From the NCBI GenBank assembly GCA_016218805.1, contig JACRCW010000008.1:1-64000 (forward strand): a DNA stretch of 64,000 nt, written 5' to 3'. Source of the stretch: Deltaproteobacteria bacterium. Its GTDB lineage: Bacteria; Myxococcota; JACRCW01. Below the pieces are notes generated by a model. That model had not been told where the DNA came from. It worked only from the letters and a program-made list of their open reading frames with translations, and made no database searches. Of this stretch, positions 33,802 to 42,266 are shown piece by piece (within the stretch, counting starts at the first letter, position 1; every line of letters begins with the position of its first letter). The translations under genes were made by a program, and so were the position numbers.

Positions 33802-34779
33802 TCAGCGTTGGGCCTGTTGGATCTGCGCGGTGACGCCCGCCGCGGGGCGCCCCAACCGGTCGTAACAGTGCAACCGGGACACGGTGATCTGCGACGCCGC
33901 GGGGTTGGTCTCATCACGCATCTCCAGCGTGATGGCCCCGCCGGTGAGCGCCGCGTCTTCCCGCGCCACCAGGGACACCGCCACGTCCGGTGAGCGGTGC
34001 ACAAACTCGCCCAGCACCTCCGGGGCGAAGGTGACCGACGACACCCACAGCGCGCCTTCGTGGAGCAGCACGTCGCACGCGCGCAGGTCGCTCCCGTTGA
34101 TGGCCACCTCCACGCGGTGCGTGCCGCGGCACAACGTGCTTTCGCATGCGAGCCCGGTGTCACACGCGCCGTCACGGCAACCGCAGCCCAGTGATCCCGG
34201 CGCGCAGCCGCCCAGCGCGCAGCGGCCGTCAAAGCACCGCGCCGCACGGCCCTGGAAGGTGTTGCAGCGTCCAAACGCGCCGCACGGGCAACCCAGATCC
34301 CCGCTGGGACAACCGGCCACCGCCAGTTCGCCGTCCCGGCACTCCAACACCGGGCTGCCCGCCACGGGCGCGGGAGACTCAAGGCACGCCGCCCCCACGG
34401 TACCGTCCGCCGGCACCACCGCGCTGCGGCACACGTTCCCCAGGCAGGCCAGCGCCGTGCCGTCCACCGCGCCGCAGGTGCCGTCCACAAAACAGCCGCA
34501 ACCCAGCGCGCCGCGTGCGCAACCGGTGGGGGTGCAATAGCCGTTGTCACACGTGGCGGTCCCGGCGCATGCCTCCCCGGCCGCACACGGGCAACCGGCG
34601 CCACGTTCTGACGAGCAGGCCCCCGCCACCTGACCCGCATCCGCGGTGACTGCCCCGTCCGGGGTGTCCCCGGTTGTGGGCCGCTGACAACCACCGCCGC
34701 ACCCGGTGCCGACGGACAACACCACCCACGCGGCCAACAGGCGCGCCGGTGTCACTGCTGATTGAGTGAAGCGTTCCAT
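33802..34779 (-). CDS. Small Cys-rich lipoprotein of cassette A
   Basis: 325 aa, start at 34779 with AGGAGG 5 nt upstream. Hydrophobic leader and Cys27 in VGTGC (imperfect lipobox). Four disulfide modules with a GCxC core follow (AGCPC, LGCGC, LGCPC, LGCGC), of the same type as in the giant lipoproteins. The C-terminal 110 residues are a beta-rich domain (ACDVLLHEGALWVSSVTFAP, RSPDVAVSLVAREDAALTGG). It is paralogous to the protein at 41329 (shared SPDVAVS/SPEVGVS, DRLGxPxA ends). It is the first gene of cassette A and precedes the RHS gene, whereas its paralogue follows the RHS gene. Role unknown; a chaperone-like or docking partner for the RHS shell is one possibility. Confidence 0.75.
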   Translation of the reverse strand: MERFTQSAVTPARLLAAWVVLSVGTGCGGGCQRPTTGDTPDGAVTADAGQVAGACSSERGAGCPCAAGEACAGTATCDNGYCTPTGCARGALGCGCFVDGTCGAVDGTALACLGNVCRSAVVPADGTVGAACLESPAPVAGSPVLECRDGELAVAGCPSGDLGCPCGAFGRCNTFQGRAARCFDGRCALGGCAPGSLGCGCRDGACDTGLACESTLCRGTHRVEVAINGSDLRACDVLLHEGALWVSSVTFAPEVLGEFVHRSPDVAVSLVAREDAALTGGAITLEMRDETNPAASQITVSRLHCYDRLGRPAAGVTAQIQQAQR

Positions 34780-35209
34780 CACGCCTCCTGCGGACCTGCG
34801 CCACGGCCGCGTCCTGCCGCCTGCCGGGCATTGAACTGAGCGACCTTGCCAACCCGTCCCAACTTCCGGGGAGCAACAACCCCGCTTGCCGGCCGCGGAT
34901 GCTCCCGCACTGCGCGGTGCGGTGTCCAGCACCCGGTGATCCGCTCTCGTCGACGCTGGCGTGTACGGACGTATCCCACCGCGTTGCTCGCGCTGTGGGT
35001 TGCGTTCCTCACGGGTCTTGCGCCGGCGCCCCACGACGGGGTCACCGGGTAAGAACGTCAAAGTACCTCACCAGCCCAAACGGGACCGTCAGCAGCGCCC
35101 GACGGTGGCCTGTGTGCAATGCTCCCACCCACGTCGGACTGGAAGACCACTTGCTGATTGTGGCGGGCACCGCGCTGGGCTACGGGTACGGCGTTGCAAC
35201 CGAGGCCCC
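34780..35209. other. 430-bp divergent intergenic region between the two cassettes
   Basis: No open frame here has a credible start. The region must carry promoters for both cassettes, but I could not assign a convincing -35/-10 pair in either direction. It contains the AGGAGG site of the left gene near 34784 and a weak GAGG before the right start. Short inverted repeats are present without a clear operator. A shared regulatory region is inferred from the arrangement alone. Confidence 0.5.
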
Positions 35210-38200
35210 ATGTCATTCCGTCTGGGTGGAAGACGATGCGGTGGTCACGCCGTGGCGGGGCTGGCGTTCGTCCTGTGTGCAGCGTCGTCCAGCGCCGCGG
35301 ACAAATCCGGCCTGGGACCGGGAAAGCTGAAGCTCCCCGCGGGTCCCGGATCACTGGAGGGCGTGGGCGAGAACGCGGAGCCCAACCTGTCCATGGGGCT
35401 GATGAGCTACGGCGTGCCGGTGCGCGTGCCGGAGGGCTACCCCGGCATGACGCCGTCGCTGCGGCTTGCGTACAGTTCCGGGTCGGGCAGCTCGGTGGCC
35501 GGCATCGGCTGGTCGCTGGGGACGCCAACCATTGAGCGCATGACCAGCAAGGGGCTGCCCCGGTACGCGCGTACGGACGCGTTTGCGGTGGACGGCAGCG
35601 AGGAGCTGGTGCGCGTTGCCGCCGACGGCACCTACCGTGCGCGCCACGAGGGCGGGTTTGTGCGCTACATGTGGGTGGACGCCGCGGCGGACGGCCGTGA
35701 GGGCTACTGGAAGGCGGAATACCCTGACGGGCGCGTGGCTTATTTTGGCGCGGACGCGGCGGGTGTGCTGCAGGACCACGCGCGGGTGACCGGCCCGGAG
35801 GGAACCTTCCGCTACCACCTGGTGGAATGGGTGGATCCGCACGGACACCACACGCGGTTTGAGTACGTGAAGGACGGGTCCGTCTCGCTGCTGCGCAACG
35901 TGCTGTGGGTGGCCCAGCAGGACGGCGCGTGGCGGTACCGCGCCACGCTTTCCTATGAAGCCCGTGATGACCACCTGGCGGACGGCAAGCCCGGGTTTGA
36001 AACGCGCCTGACCCGGCGGCTGGCGGACATCCGCATCTACTCGCGGGACGTGCTCATCCGGCGCTACCACCTGGCCTACGAACCCGACGCCACCGCCGGG
36101 GGCTTCACACGCCTGGCAAGCGTCACGCAATTCGCCGCGGACGACGCCACCGCCTACCCGGTCAACTTCTCGTTCAGCTACACGCCGGCATTTGCCGCGT
36201 GCGACACCGCCACCTGCCAGCCCCGCGTCAGCACGCTGCAGGGGAGCGTGGGGCCCGGCCTGGTCAGTGGCACGGCGGATCTGGTGGATATGAACGGTGA
36301 CGCGCTGCCGGACGTGCTGGAGACGGAAGGGGGCAGCCACCGCGTGGCCGTGAACCAGTACGCGGGGGGCGAACACCACTGGGATCCCGCGGGGAGCACC
36401 ATTGGGACCAGCGCGTCACTGGGCGCGGACGGCATCCAGCTGGTGGACATGGACGGTGACGGGCTGGTGGACCTGGTTGACGCGGAGGGTGACCGCATCC
36501 TGTACGGCAAGGGTGATGGCAGCTGGCGCGAGGTGACCGGTGTGGCCACGCAGCTCCCGGACATGGGCGGCGCGTCCAACTTCCGCTTCTTTGACTTTGA
36601 CAACGACAAGCGCATGGACGTGTTGTACGCGGACGGCGCGGCCACCTACGCGCTGCTCAATGACGGGTCCGGTCACTGGGACACCACGGCCACGCAGGGT
36701 GATGACGCGGGCGGCCTGTACGTCACCACGTTGGAGGCCGGCTTCCAGACCGGTCTGCAGCTGGCGGACCTCAACGGTGACGGCATGCAGGACGCCATCA
36801 TCTCCACGGCGGGCGGCGCGGTGACCTACCGCCTCTACCTGGGCCGCGGGCGGTGGACGCGCGAGGCCATTGAGATGCCCGGCCTCACCGCGGCGTGGTC
36901 GTCGGGCGCGCGGTTTGTGGACGTCAACGGTGACTCGCTGAGTGACGCGCTGCTGGTCCTTCCGGGCGAAGTGCACGTGGCGCTCAACCGCAACGGCCGT
37001 GCGTTTGCGCCCCCGGTGGTGATCAGCAACCCCGTGGGCGGCAGCATCCCGGTGGACCCGTCCCTGGTGCTGCGCCTGGCGGACCTCAACGCCAGCGGCT
37101 CCACGGACGTGGCGTGGGTGGATGCGTCCGGCACCGTGACCTTCCTGGACCTGGTGCCGGAGCGCGCCCACCTGCTGCGGACCATCCGCAACGGCATTGG
37201 GAAGAACATTGCCATCCGCTACGGCAGCACGGTGGGGCACCTGGCGCGTGACCTGGCGGCGGGGGCGCCGTGGGTCACCCGGCTGCCCAACCCGGTGCTC
37301 ACCGTGGACGGGATGGACACGTGGGACAGCCTCTCCGGCGTCCACCAGGTGCAGTCATTCCGCTATCACGACGGCTACTGGGACGGGGAGGAGAAGCAGT
37401 TCCGCGGGTTCGCGCGTGTGGACGCGGAGACGCCGGGGGACGCGTCCGTGGAGGACGCGCTGGTGAGTCACGTGTTCGACGTGGGACGGACGGACCGCTA
37501 CCACAAGGCGCTCAGCCTGGAGGTCACCACCCGCAGTGCGTCACGCGTGCTGGACGTGGTGCGCAACATCTACGGTGACTGCCCGGTGCTGGGCGTGCCC
37601 GCGGGGATTGAGCCCCCCGTCCGCAGCGTGTGCCTGCTGGCCGTGGAGAAAGAACTCCAGGAAGGCACCGCGCAAGGCGGCTGGGTCACCACGCGCGAAG
37701 AATACCAATACGACGGGTTTGGCAACCGCATCCTCACTTCCAAACTGGGCGTGGTGCGCACGGGCGCGGGCGCCTGCCCCGTGTGCAACCGCCCGGACGG
37801 CGTGACGGGCGCGCCGTGCGGCGAGCTGTGCCTGGGGGATGAGTCATTTGAATCCACCGACTACGTGCCGGTGAACCACACGGATGGCCGGTGGATGCTG
37901 GACCGGCCGGTGGTGCGCCGCAGCTGGGCCCTGTCCACGGCGGACGCGCCCAGGACGGAAGAGACCACCTACTATGATGGGGAGCCGTTTGTGGGCCTGC
38001 AGGCCGGCTTCCTGACCCGCGGGGACGCCACGCGCATCACCGGCCTGCGCCTGGCGGGTCAGGCCCCGGTGGAGGTTGAGCGCCGGCGGTTTGATGCGCA
38101 CGGGAACGTCGTGGAGGACCTGGACGCCACGGAACACCGCCGCCGCTACGAATACGACGCCGAGGGCCTGCTGCCGGTGGCCGAGGAGATTGTTTTCGCT

Positions 38201-41200
38201 TCTTACCAGTTGCGGACGCAGCTGCAGTACGACCGGGTGGGGGACATGATTGTTGAGGGGACCGGGTGGTACCGCCCGGACCTGCAGGCCCAGCCCACCA
38301 CCGCGCTTTTTGCGTATGACCCGTTCCTGCGCCTGGTGTCCGTGGCCCGCGAAGGTGACACGCTGCAGTCCCCGACGGAGACCTACGAATACGACCTGCG
38401 CGACCCGGTCAGCCGCATCATCAAGCGCGAGCGCTCGCTGTCCGGCGGTCCGCTCAACGCAGAGACCATCACGTGCCTGGACGGGATGGGCCGCAAGTTC
38501 CAGACCCGCCGGCGCGTGGACACCCAGAGCTACCAGGTGGATGGGTTTGAGACGTTCAATGCCCGCGGCGTTTCCTGGCGCACCTATGAGCCCTACCTGG
38601 GCGCGACTTCTTCGTGTGACCACGTGCCGCCCGCGGACGGGCGGCGCCTGGAGAAGCGGTGGGACGCGGCGGGGCGGGAGCTGGGGACCACGCGGCCGGA
38701 CGGGTCAGACTTTGGCGGCGTGGCCTCCGTGGCCACGTTGCGCCACCTGCCGCTGGCCACCTTCACCTATGACGAGGAAGACAGCGACCCCGCGAGCCCG
38801 CACCACGACACGCCTGCCGAGACGCGCGTGGACGGCCTGGGGCGCGCCACCTACTCGCGGCGCGTGCTGGCACCGGCGGACCCCGGTGAGGATGCGGTGC
38901 TGCAGTATGACGCGCTGGGGCGCTTCCGCGGATTCACGCATTCCTCCGGCACTGCGCACACCGAACAGCGCGACCTGCTGGGACACGTGGTGGACGTGGT
39001 GGACTCCGACCACGGTCACAGCACGTTCATCCACGACGACGAAGGGCGCATCCTGGAGGAGCACGACGCCACCGGGCGCGTGCGCCACAACACCTGGGAC
39101 GAGGCGGGGCGCCGCGTGGAGGAGTGGGATGCGGACGCGCCGGACCAGACACGGGTCACCTACTACTTTGACGGGACGGGCGACCCCGCGGGGTTCTGCA
39201 CGGCCGACGACATGACCAACGGCGCCGGGCACATCACCGCGGTGTCCTTCCCGCTGGGCACGGACTGCTACGGTTACGACGACCGCGGCCAGCAGGTGCG
39301 GGTCACCCGCAAGGTGGATGGTCACGTCTTCCGGTTCCAGACCGAGTACGACAACCTGGGCCGGGTCCGTCGCCAGACGCTTCCGGGCGGCCAGGTGGTG
39401 CAGCACCGCGCGGATCTCGCCGGGCGGCTCATTGGCATTGATGGGTTTGTGCGGCGGGTGCAGTACACGCCGCAGGGGCTGCAGGGAACGGTGGAGTTTG
39501 GCAACGGCACGGTGCTGCGCCAGCAGCATGACGCGCGCCTGATGTTGCGGGAGAGCAGGCTGGCCGGGCCCCAGGGTGAGTTGCTGCAGTCCTTCACCGT
39601 CAAGCGGGACCGGGCGGGCAACGTGGTGCGGCTGGACGCGCTGGAAGGTGCGGACCCGGTGGCAACCACGTTCAACTATGACGCGTACTACCGCGTCCTG
39701 GGGCGGACGCGGACGGCGGCCACGTCCACCCAGACCGTCCAGTACGCCTACGGACCTGCGGACCGGCTGCTGGCGCTCCCGGCGGGCCCCGCCGGGACTC
39801 CGTCCGGAGCTGTGGCGCATGATGATACGGCCCATCCCAACGCGCCCACGCGCGTGGGTGACCTGACGCTGGAGTACGACGCGGCGGGGCGCATGGTGCG
39901 GCGCGGCCCCCGGCAGCTGGACTGGTTTGTGGAAGGCCGCCTGCGCGAGGTGCGCGAGGGCAGCCGCGTGCTGGGTTCCTACGCGTACGGCCCCGAAGGC
40001 GCGCTGGTGAAGAAGACCGGCGCCGGGCACGTGACGTACTACGCCACGGCGGACTTTGAGATTCGCGACGGCGTGGGCGTGTTCTACGTGCGGGCGGGTG
40101 GACAACGCGTGGCGCGCGTGGAGGTGCCCGCGCTGGCCGCTGACCTGCTGCCGGACGTGGCGCCGGCGTCCGTCACCGCGGGTCAGACCGTGCCCGCCCC
40201 GGATGCGTCCATCACTGCGTCGGACGCGTGGGTGGCGCACGCGGTGGCCAGCGGCGTGCTCCCGGCGGCGGACCGCACCCTGACGGACGAGGACGCGGAC
40301 GCCATCCTGGCCGCGTCCGCGCGGCGGCTGGTGCTGGGCACCGGCAGCACCACCACGTTCAACCACACCGACCCGCTGGGCGCGGTCACCCTCACCACCG
40401 ACGACAGCGGCCGCGTGATCCAGCGGCACCGCTACTCAGCGTACGGCGTGCAGGAGCTGGCCAGCCGCGGGTGGGCGGAGCCCCACGGCTTTGCCGGCGG
40501 CGAACTGGACGATGCGACCGGATTCATCCAGTTCAAGGCGCGCGCGTATGACCCCGCGCTGGGCGACTGGATTTCTCCGGACCGCGCCTTCCTGGTGTTT
40601 GAACCCGAGAAGACGCAGACGGATGCGTTCAACAAGTTTGCCTACGCGCACCGCAACCCGGTCAACAAGTACGACCCGATGGGCGAGGAGCCCATCACGT
40701 TGACGGTGATTGCCACGGCCATTGCCGTGTCCGCGGGCATCAACGCCGTCACGCAGGTGGCCGGCGCCACGGTGAAGTACTTTGCCAACAGCAACTCCGG
40801 CAGCCGCAGCGTGGGGGCGTGGGCCAAGACGGTGGCCAAGGAGTGGAGCTGGGGAGACTTTGCGGCCAGCGCCGCCATTGGCGGCATCACGCTGGGGGCC
40901 GGCGCCGCGGCCAAGAACACCGCCACCGTGGGCAAGATGGTCATTGCCGCCAGCAAGGAAGCGCTCAAGGAGGCGGCGGTGGACGCCGCCGTGGAGAAGG
41001 CGGTGCCGTGGGCGGCGGAGAAGGCCACCAAGGCGCTGACCGGTGATGCCAAGTTTGCCAAGGAGGTGGCGGACATTGCCGGCACGGGCGCCAAGGTGAT
41101 CAAGATGGGCAAGGACGTGAAGGACGTTGCCGGGGCGCGTAAGCAGTACAAAAACTACGGCAAGGTGGCCAACATCAAGAAGATGACGGAGCGCGCGCGC

Positions 41201-41332
41201 AACACGCAGGTGCAGATTGTGGGTGAGGCGCTGAAGACGGTTGCGGACGGCGCCATGGATGCGCCGGACCTGGCCAAGGATGTGGTTCGCCTGGCCAAGG
41301 GTGGCGCCGGCCAGGGGGAGGACAAGAAATGA
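35210..41332 (+). CDS. SpvB/FG-GAP/TcdB-middle/RHS protein (TcB-TcC-like, cassette B)
   Basis: 2040 aa. The start at 35210 places a signal peptide first (GHAVAGLAFVLCAASSSAA); longer upstream frames look non-coding. Domains lie at nearly the same residues as in the cassette A protein: SpvB from about 40 (LKLPAGPGSLEGVGE, GIGWSLGTPTIERMTSKGLP), FG-GAP repeats 355-640 (ADLVDMNGDALPDVLE), the TcdB-middle motif YHDGYWDGEEKQFRGF near 720, and RHS repeats. The RHS-core is canonical: ARAYDPALGDWISPDRAF (about 1778) and NPVNKYDPMG (about 1815-1824), the region where RHS proteins self-cleave their tail. The final roughly 215 residues are Ala/Gly-rich hydrophobic stretches and then a Lys/Ala-rich helical tail, unrelated to copy A. 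The ATG of the next gene overlaps the stop. Confidence 0.87.
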   Translation: MSFRLGGRRCGGHAVAGLAFVLCAASSSAADKSGLGPGKLKLPAGPGSLEGVGENAEPNLSMGLMSYGVPVRVPEGYPGMTPSLRLAYSSGSGSSVAGIGWSLGTPTIERMTSKGLPRYARTDAFAVDGSEELVRVAADGTYRARHEGGFVRYMWVDAAADGREGYWKAEYPDGRVAYFGADAAGVLQDHARVTGPEGTFRYHLVEWVDPHGHHTRFEYVKDGSVSLLRNVLWVAQQDGAWRYRATLSYEARDDHLADGKPGFETRLTRRLADIRIYSRDVLIRRYHLAYEPDATAGGFTRLASVTQFAADDATAYPVNFSFSYTPAFAACDTATCQPRVSTLQGSVGPGLVSGTADLVDMNGDALPDVLETEGGSHRVAVNQYAGGEHHWDPAGSTIGTSASLGADGIQLVDMDGDGLVDLVDAEGDRILYGKGDGSWREVTGVATQLPDMGGASNFRFFDFDNDKRMDVLYADGAATYALLNDGSGHWDTTATQGDDAGGLYVTTLEAGFQTGLQLADLNGDGMQDAIISTAGGAVTYRLYLGRGRWTREAIEMPGLTAAWSSGARFVDVNGDSLSDALLVLPGEVHVALNRNGRAFAPPVVISNPVGGSIPVDPSLVLRLADLNASGSTDVAWVDASGTVTFLDLVPERAHLLRTIRNGIGKNIAIRYGSTVGHLARDLAAGAPWVTRLPNPVLTVDGMDTWDSLSGVHQVQSFRYHDGYWDGEEKQFRGFARVDAETPGDASVEDALVSHVFDVGRTDRYHKALSLEVTTRSASRVLDVVRNIYGDCPVLGVPAGIEPPVRSVCLLAVEKELQEGTAQGGWVTTREEYQYDGFGNRILTSKLGVVRTGAGACPVCNRPDGVTGAPCGELCLGDESFESTDYVPVNHTDGRWMLDRPVVRRSWALSTADAPRTEETTYYDGEPFVGLQAGFLTRGDATRITGLRLAGQAPVEVERRRFDAHGNVVEDLDATEHRRRYEYDAEGLLPVAEEIVFASYQLRTQLQYDRVGDMIVEGTGWYRPDLQAQPTTALFAYDPFLRLVSVAREGDTLQSPTETYEYDLRDPVSRIIKRERSLSGGPLNAETITCLDGMGRKFQTRRRVDTQSYQVDGFETFNARGVSWRTYEPYLGATSSCDHVPPADGRRLEKRWDAAGRELGTTRPDGSDFGGVASVATLRHLPLATFTYDEEDSDPASPHHDTPAETRVDGLGRATYSRRVLAPADPGEDAVLQYDALGRFRGFTHSSGTAHTEQRDLLGHVVDVVDSDHGHSTFIHDDEGRILEEHDATGRVRHNTWDEAGRRVEEWDADAPDQTRVTYYFDGTGDPAGFCTADDMTNGAGHITAVSFPLGTDCYGYDDRGQQVRVTRKVDGHVFRFQTEYDNLGRVRRQTLPGGQVVQHRADLAGRLIGIDGFVRRVQYTPQGLQGTVEFGNGTVLRQQHDARLMLRESRLAGPQGELLQSFTVKRDRAGNVVRLDALEGADPVATTFNYDAYYRVLGRTRTAATSTQTVQYAYGPADRLLALPAGPAGTPSGAVAHDDTAHPNAPTRVGDLTLEYDAAGRMVRRGPRQLDWFVEGRLREVREGSRVLGSYAYGPEGALVKKTGAGHVTYYATADFEIRDGVGVFYVRAGGQRVARVEVPALAADLLPDVAPASVTAGQTVPAPDASITASDAWVAHAVASGVLPAADRTLTDEDADAILAASARRLVLGTGSTTTFNHTDPLGAVTLTTDDSGRVIQRHRYSAYGVQELASRGWAEPHGFAGGELDDATGFIQFKARAYDPALGDWISPDRAFLVFEPEKTQTDAFNKFAYAHRNPVNKYDPMGEEPITLTVIATAIAVSAGINAVTQVAGATVKYFANSNSGSRSVGAWAKTVAKEWSWGDFAASAAIGGITLGAGAAAKNTATVGKMVIAASKEALKEAAVDAAVEKAVPWAAEKATKALTGDAKFAKEVADIAGTGAKVIKMGKDVKDVAGARKQYKNYGKVANIKKMTERARNTQVQIVGEALKTVADGAMDAPDLAKDVVRLAKGGAGQGEDKK

Positions 41333-42246
41333 CACGCCTCTCCGTGGCCCGTGTTGTTGTCACCGCCGCACTGTTGGCCGCCGGCCTGGCGTGCAACCGC
41401 GTGCCGGCGCCGCGCAAGTGTCTCCCCGGCAACGAAGGCTGCGCGTGTGACGTGGACAGCCGCTGCTACCCCGCGGGCGGGCAGGCGCTCACGTGCGACC
41501 GCGGCTACTGCGTGCCGCAGGCGTGTGCGCGCGGCACCGAGGGTTGCGCCTGTTACGCCAACGGCAGCTGCGACGCGCTGCAGGGCATCCCGATGACGTG
41601 CGCCGCCAACCTGTGCGTGCGTTCCCCGGCCACCACGCCGGGTGAGCTGGGCGGCTCATGCAGCGCCACCGCGCCGTGCCGCTCCGGCGGTGTGGAGGCG
41701 CTGGCGTGCGTGTCCGGGCGCTGTGAAGTGGCCGGCTGCCCCAGCGGGACGGTGGGCTGCCCGTGCGGCGCGTACGGCGCGTGCGAGGCGTTTGCGGGCG
41801 AAGACGTGCGCTGCAACGACGGGATGTGCGTGCTGGGCAGCTGCCTCAACGGCGGGGACGGGCGGATGGGCTGCAATTGCCGCACGGATGCCACCTGTGA
41901 CGGAGACCTGCGCTGCGTGCGGGACGTGTGCCGCGGCCGGGGCGTGCGGCAGCTGCTGGTGGGCAATCCGGAGGTGCGCTCGTGTGACGTGCTGGTGCGC
42001 GAGAGCGGGCCGCGGGTGGGGCGGGTGGTATTTGCCGGGCAGGCGCGCGGGAGTCATTTTGCGCGGTCACCCGAGGTGGGCGTGAGTTTCATGGCCACGT
42101 TGGACCAGCCCTTCAGCGGACCGGTGGTCACGCTGGAAGGTGAGACCGACAGCGCCGTGGCGGATTTCAACGTGAGGTTGGGGACCACGCGATGCGGAGA
42201 CCGGCTGGGGCAACCCGTGGCCGATCCCCGCCTCAGCGTCCAGTAG
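41329..42246 (+). CDS. Small Cys-rich lipoprotein of cassette B
   Basis: 305 aa. ATGA overlap with the RHS stop implies translational coupling. Leader MTRLSVARVVVTAALLAAGL, Cys22. Four GCxC disulfide modules (EGCACDVD, EGCACYAN, VGCPCGAY, MGCNCRTD) and a C-terminal beta domain of about 110 residues (RSCDVLVRESGPRVGRVVFA, SPEVGVSFMATLDQPFSGPV) are shared with the paralogue at 33802. It probably sits at the outer surface. Because both cassettes keep this gene beside the RHS gene, a role specific to the RHS protein is inferred. The giant lipoprotein gene starts 20 bp later. Confidence 0.78.
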   Translation: MTRLSVARVVVTAALLAAGLACNRVPAPRKCLPGNEGCACDVDSRCYPAGGQALTCDRGYCVPQACARGTEGCACYANGSCDALQGIPMTCAANLCVRSPATTPGELGGSCSATAPCRSGGVEALACVSGRCEVAGCPSGTVGCPCGAYGACEAFAGEDVRCNDGMCVLGSCLNGGDGRMGCNCRTDATCDGDLRCVRDVCRGRGVRQLLVGNPEVRSCDVLVRESGPRVGRVVFAGQARGSHFARSPEVGVSFMATLDQPFSGPVVTLEGETDSAVADFNVRLGTTRCGDRLGQPVADPRLSVQ

Positions 42247-42266
42247 TCGAAAGCGGAGGCAGGCAG

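Noticed and set aside
34961..35209. N-terminal extension of RHS protein B from an upstream ATG
   Set aside because: The added 83 residues are Arg/Cys/Pro-rich and would bury the signal peptide that begins at 35210.
38705..40429. 574-residue minus-strand frame antisense to RHS protein B
   Set aside because: Same shadow composition and no motif; the plus strand carries RHS repeats throughout.
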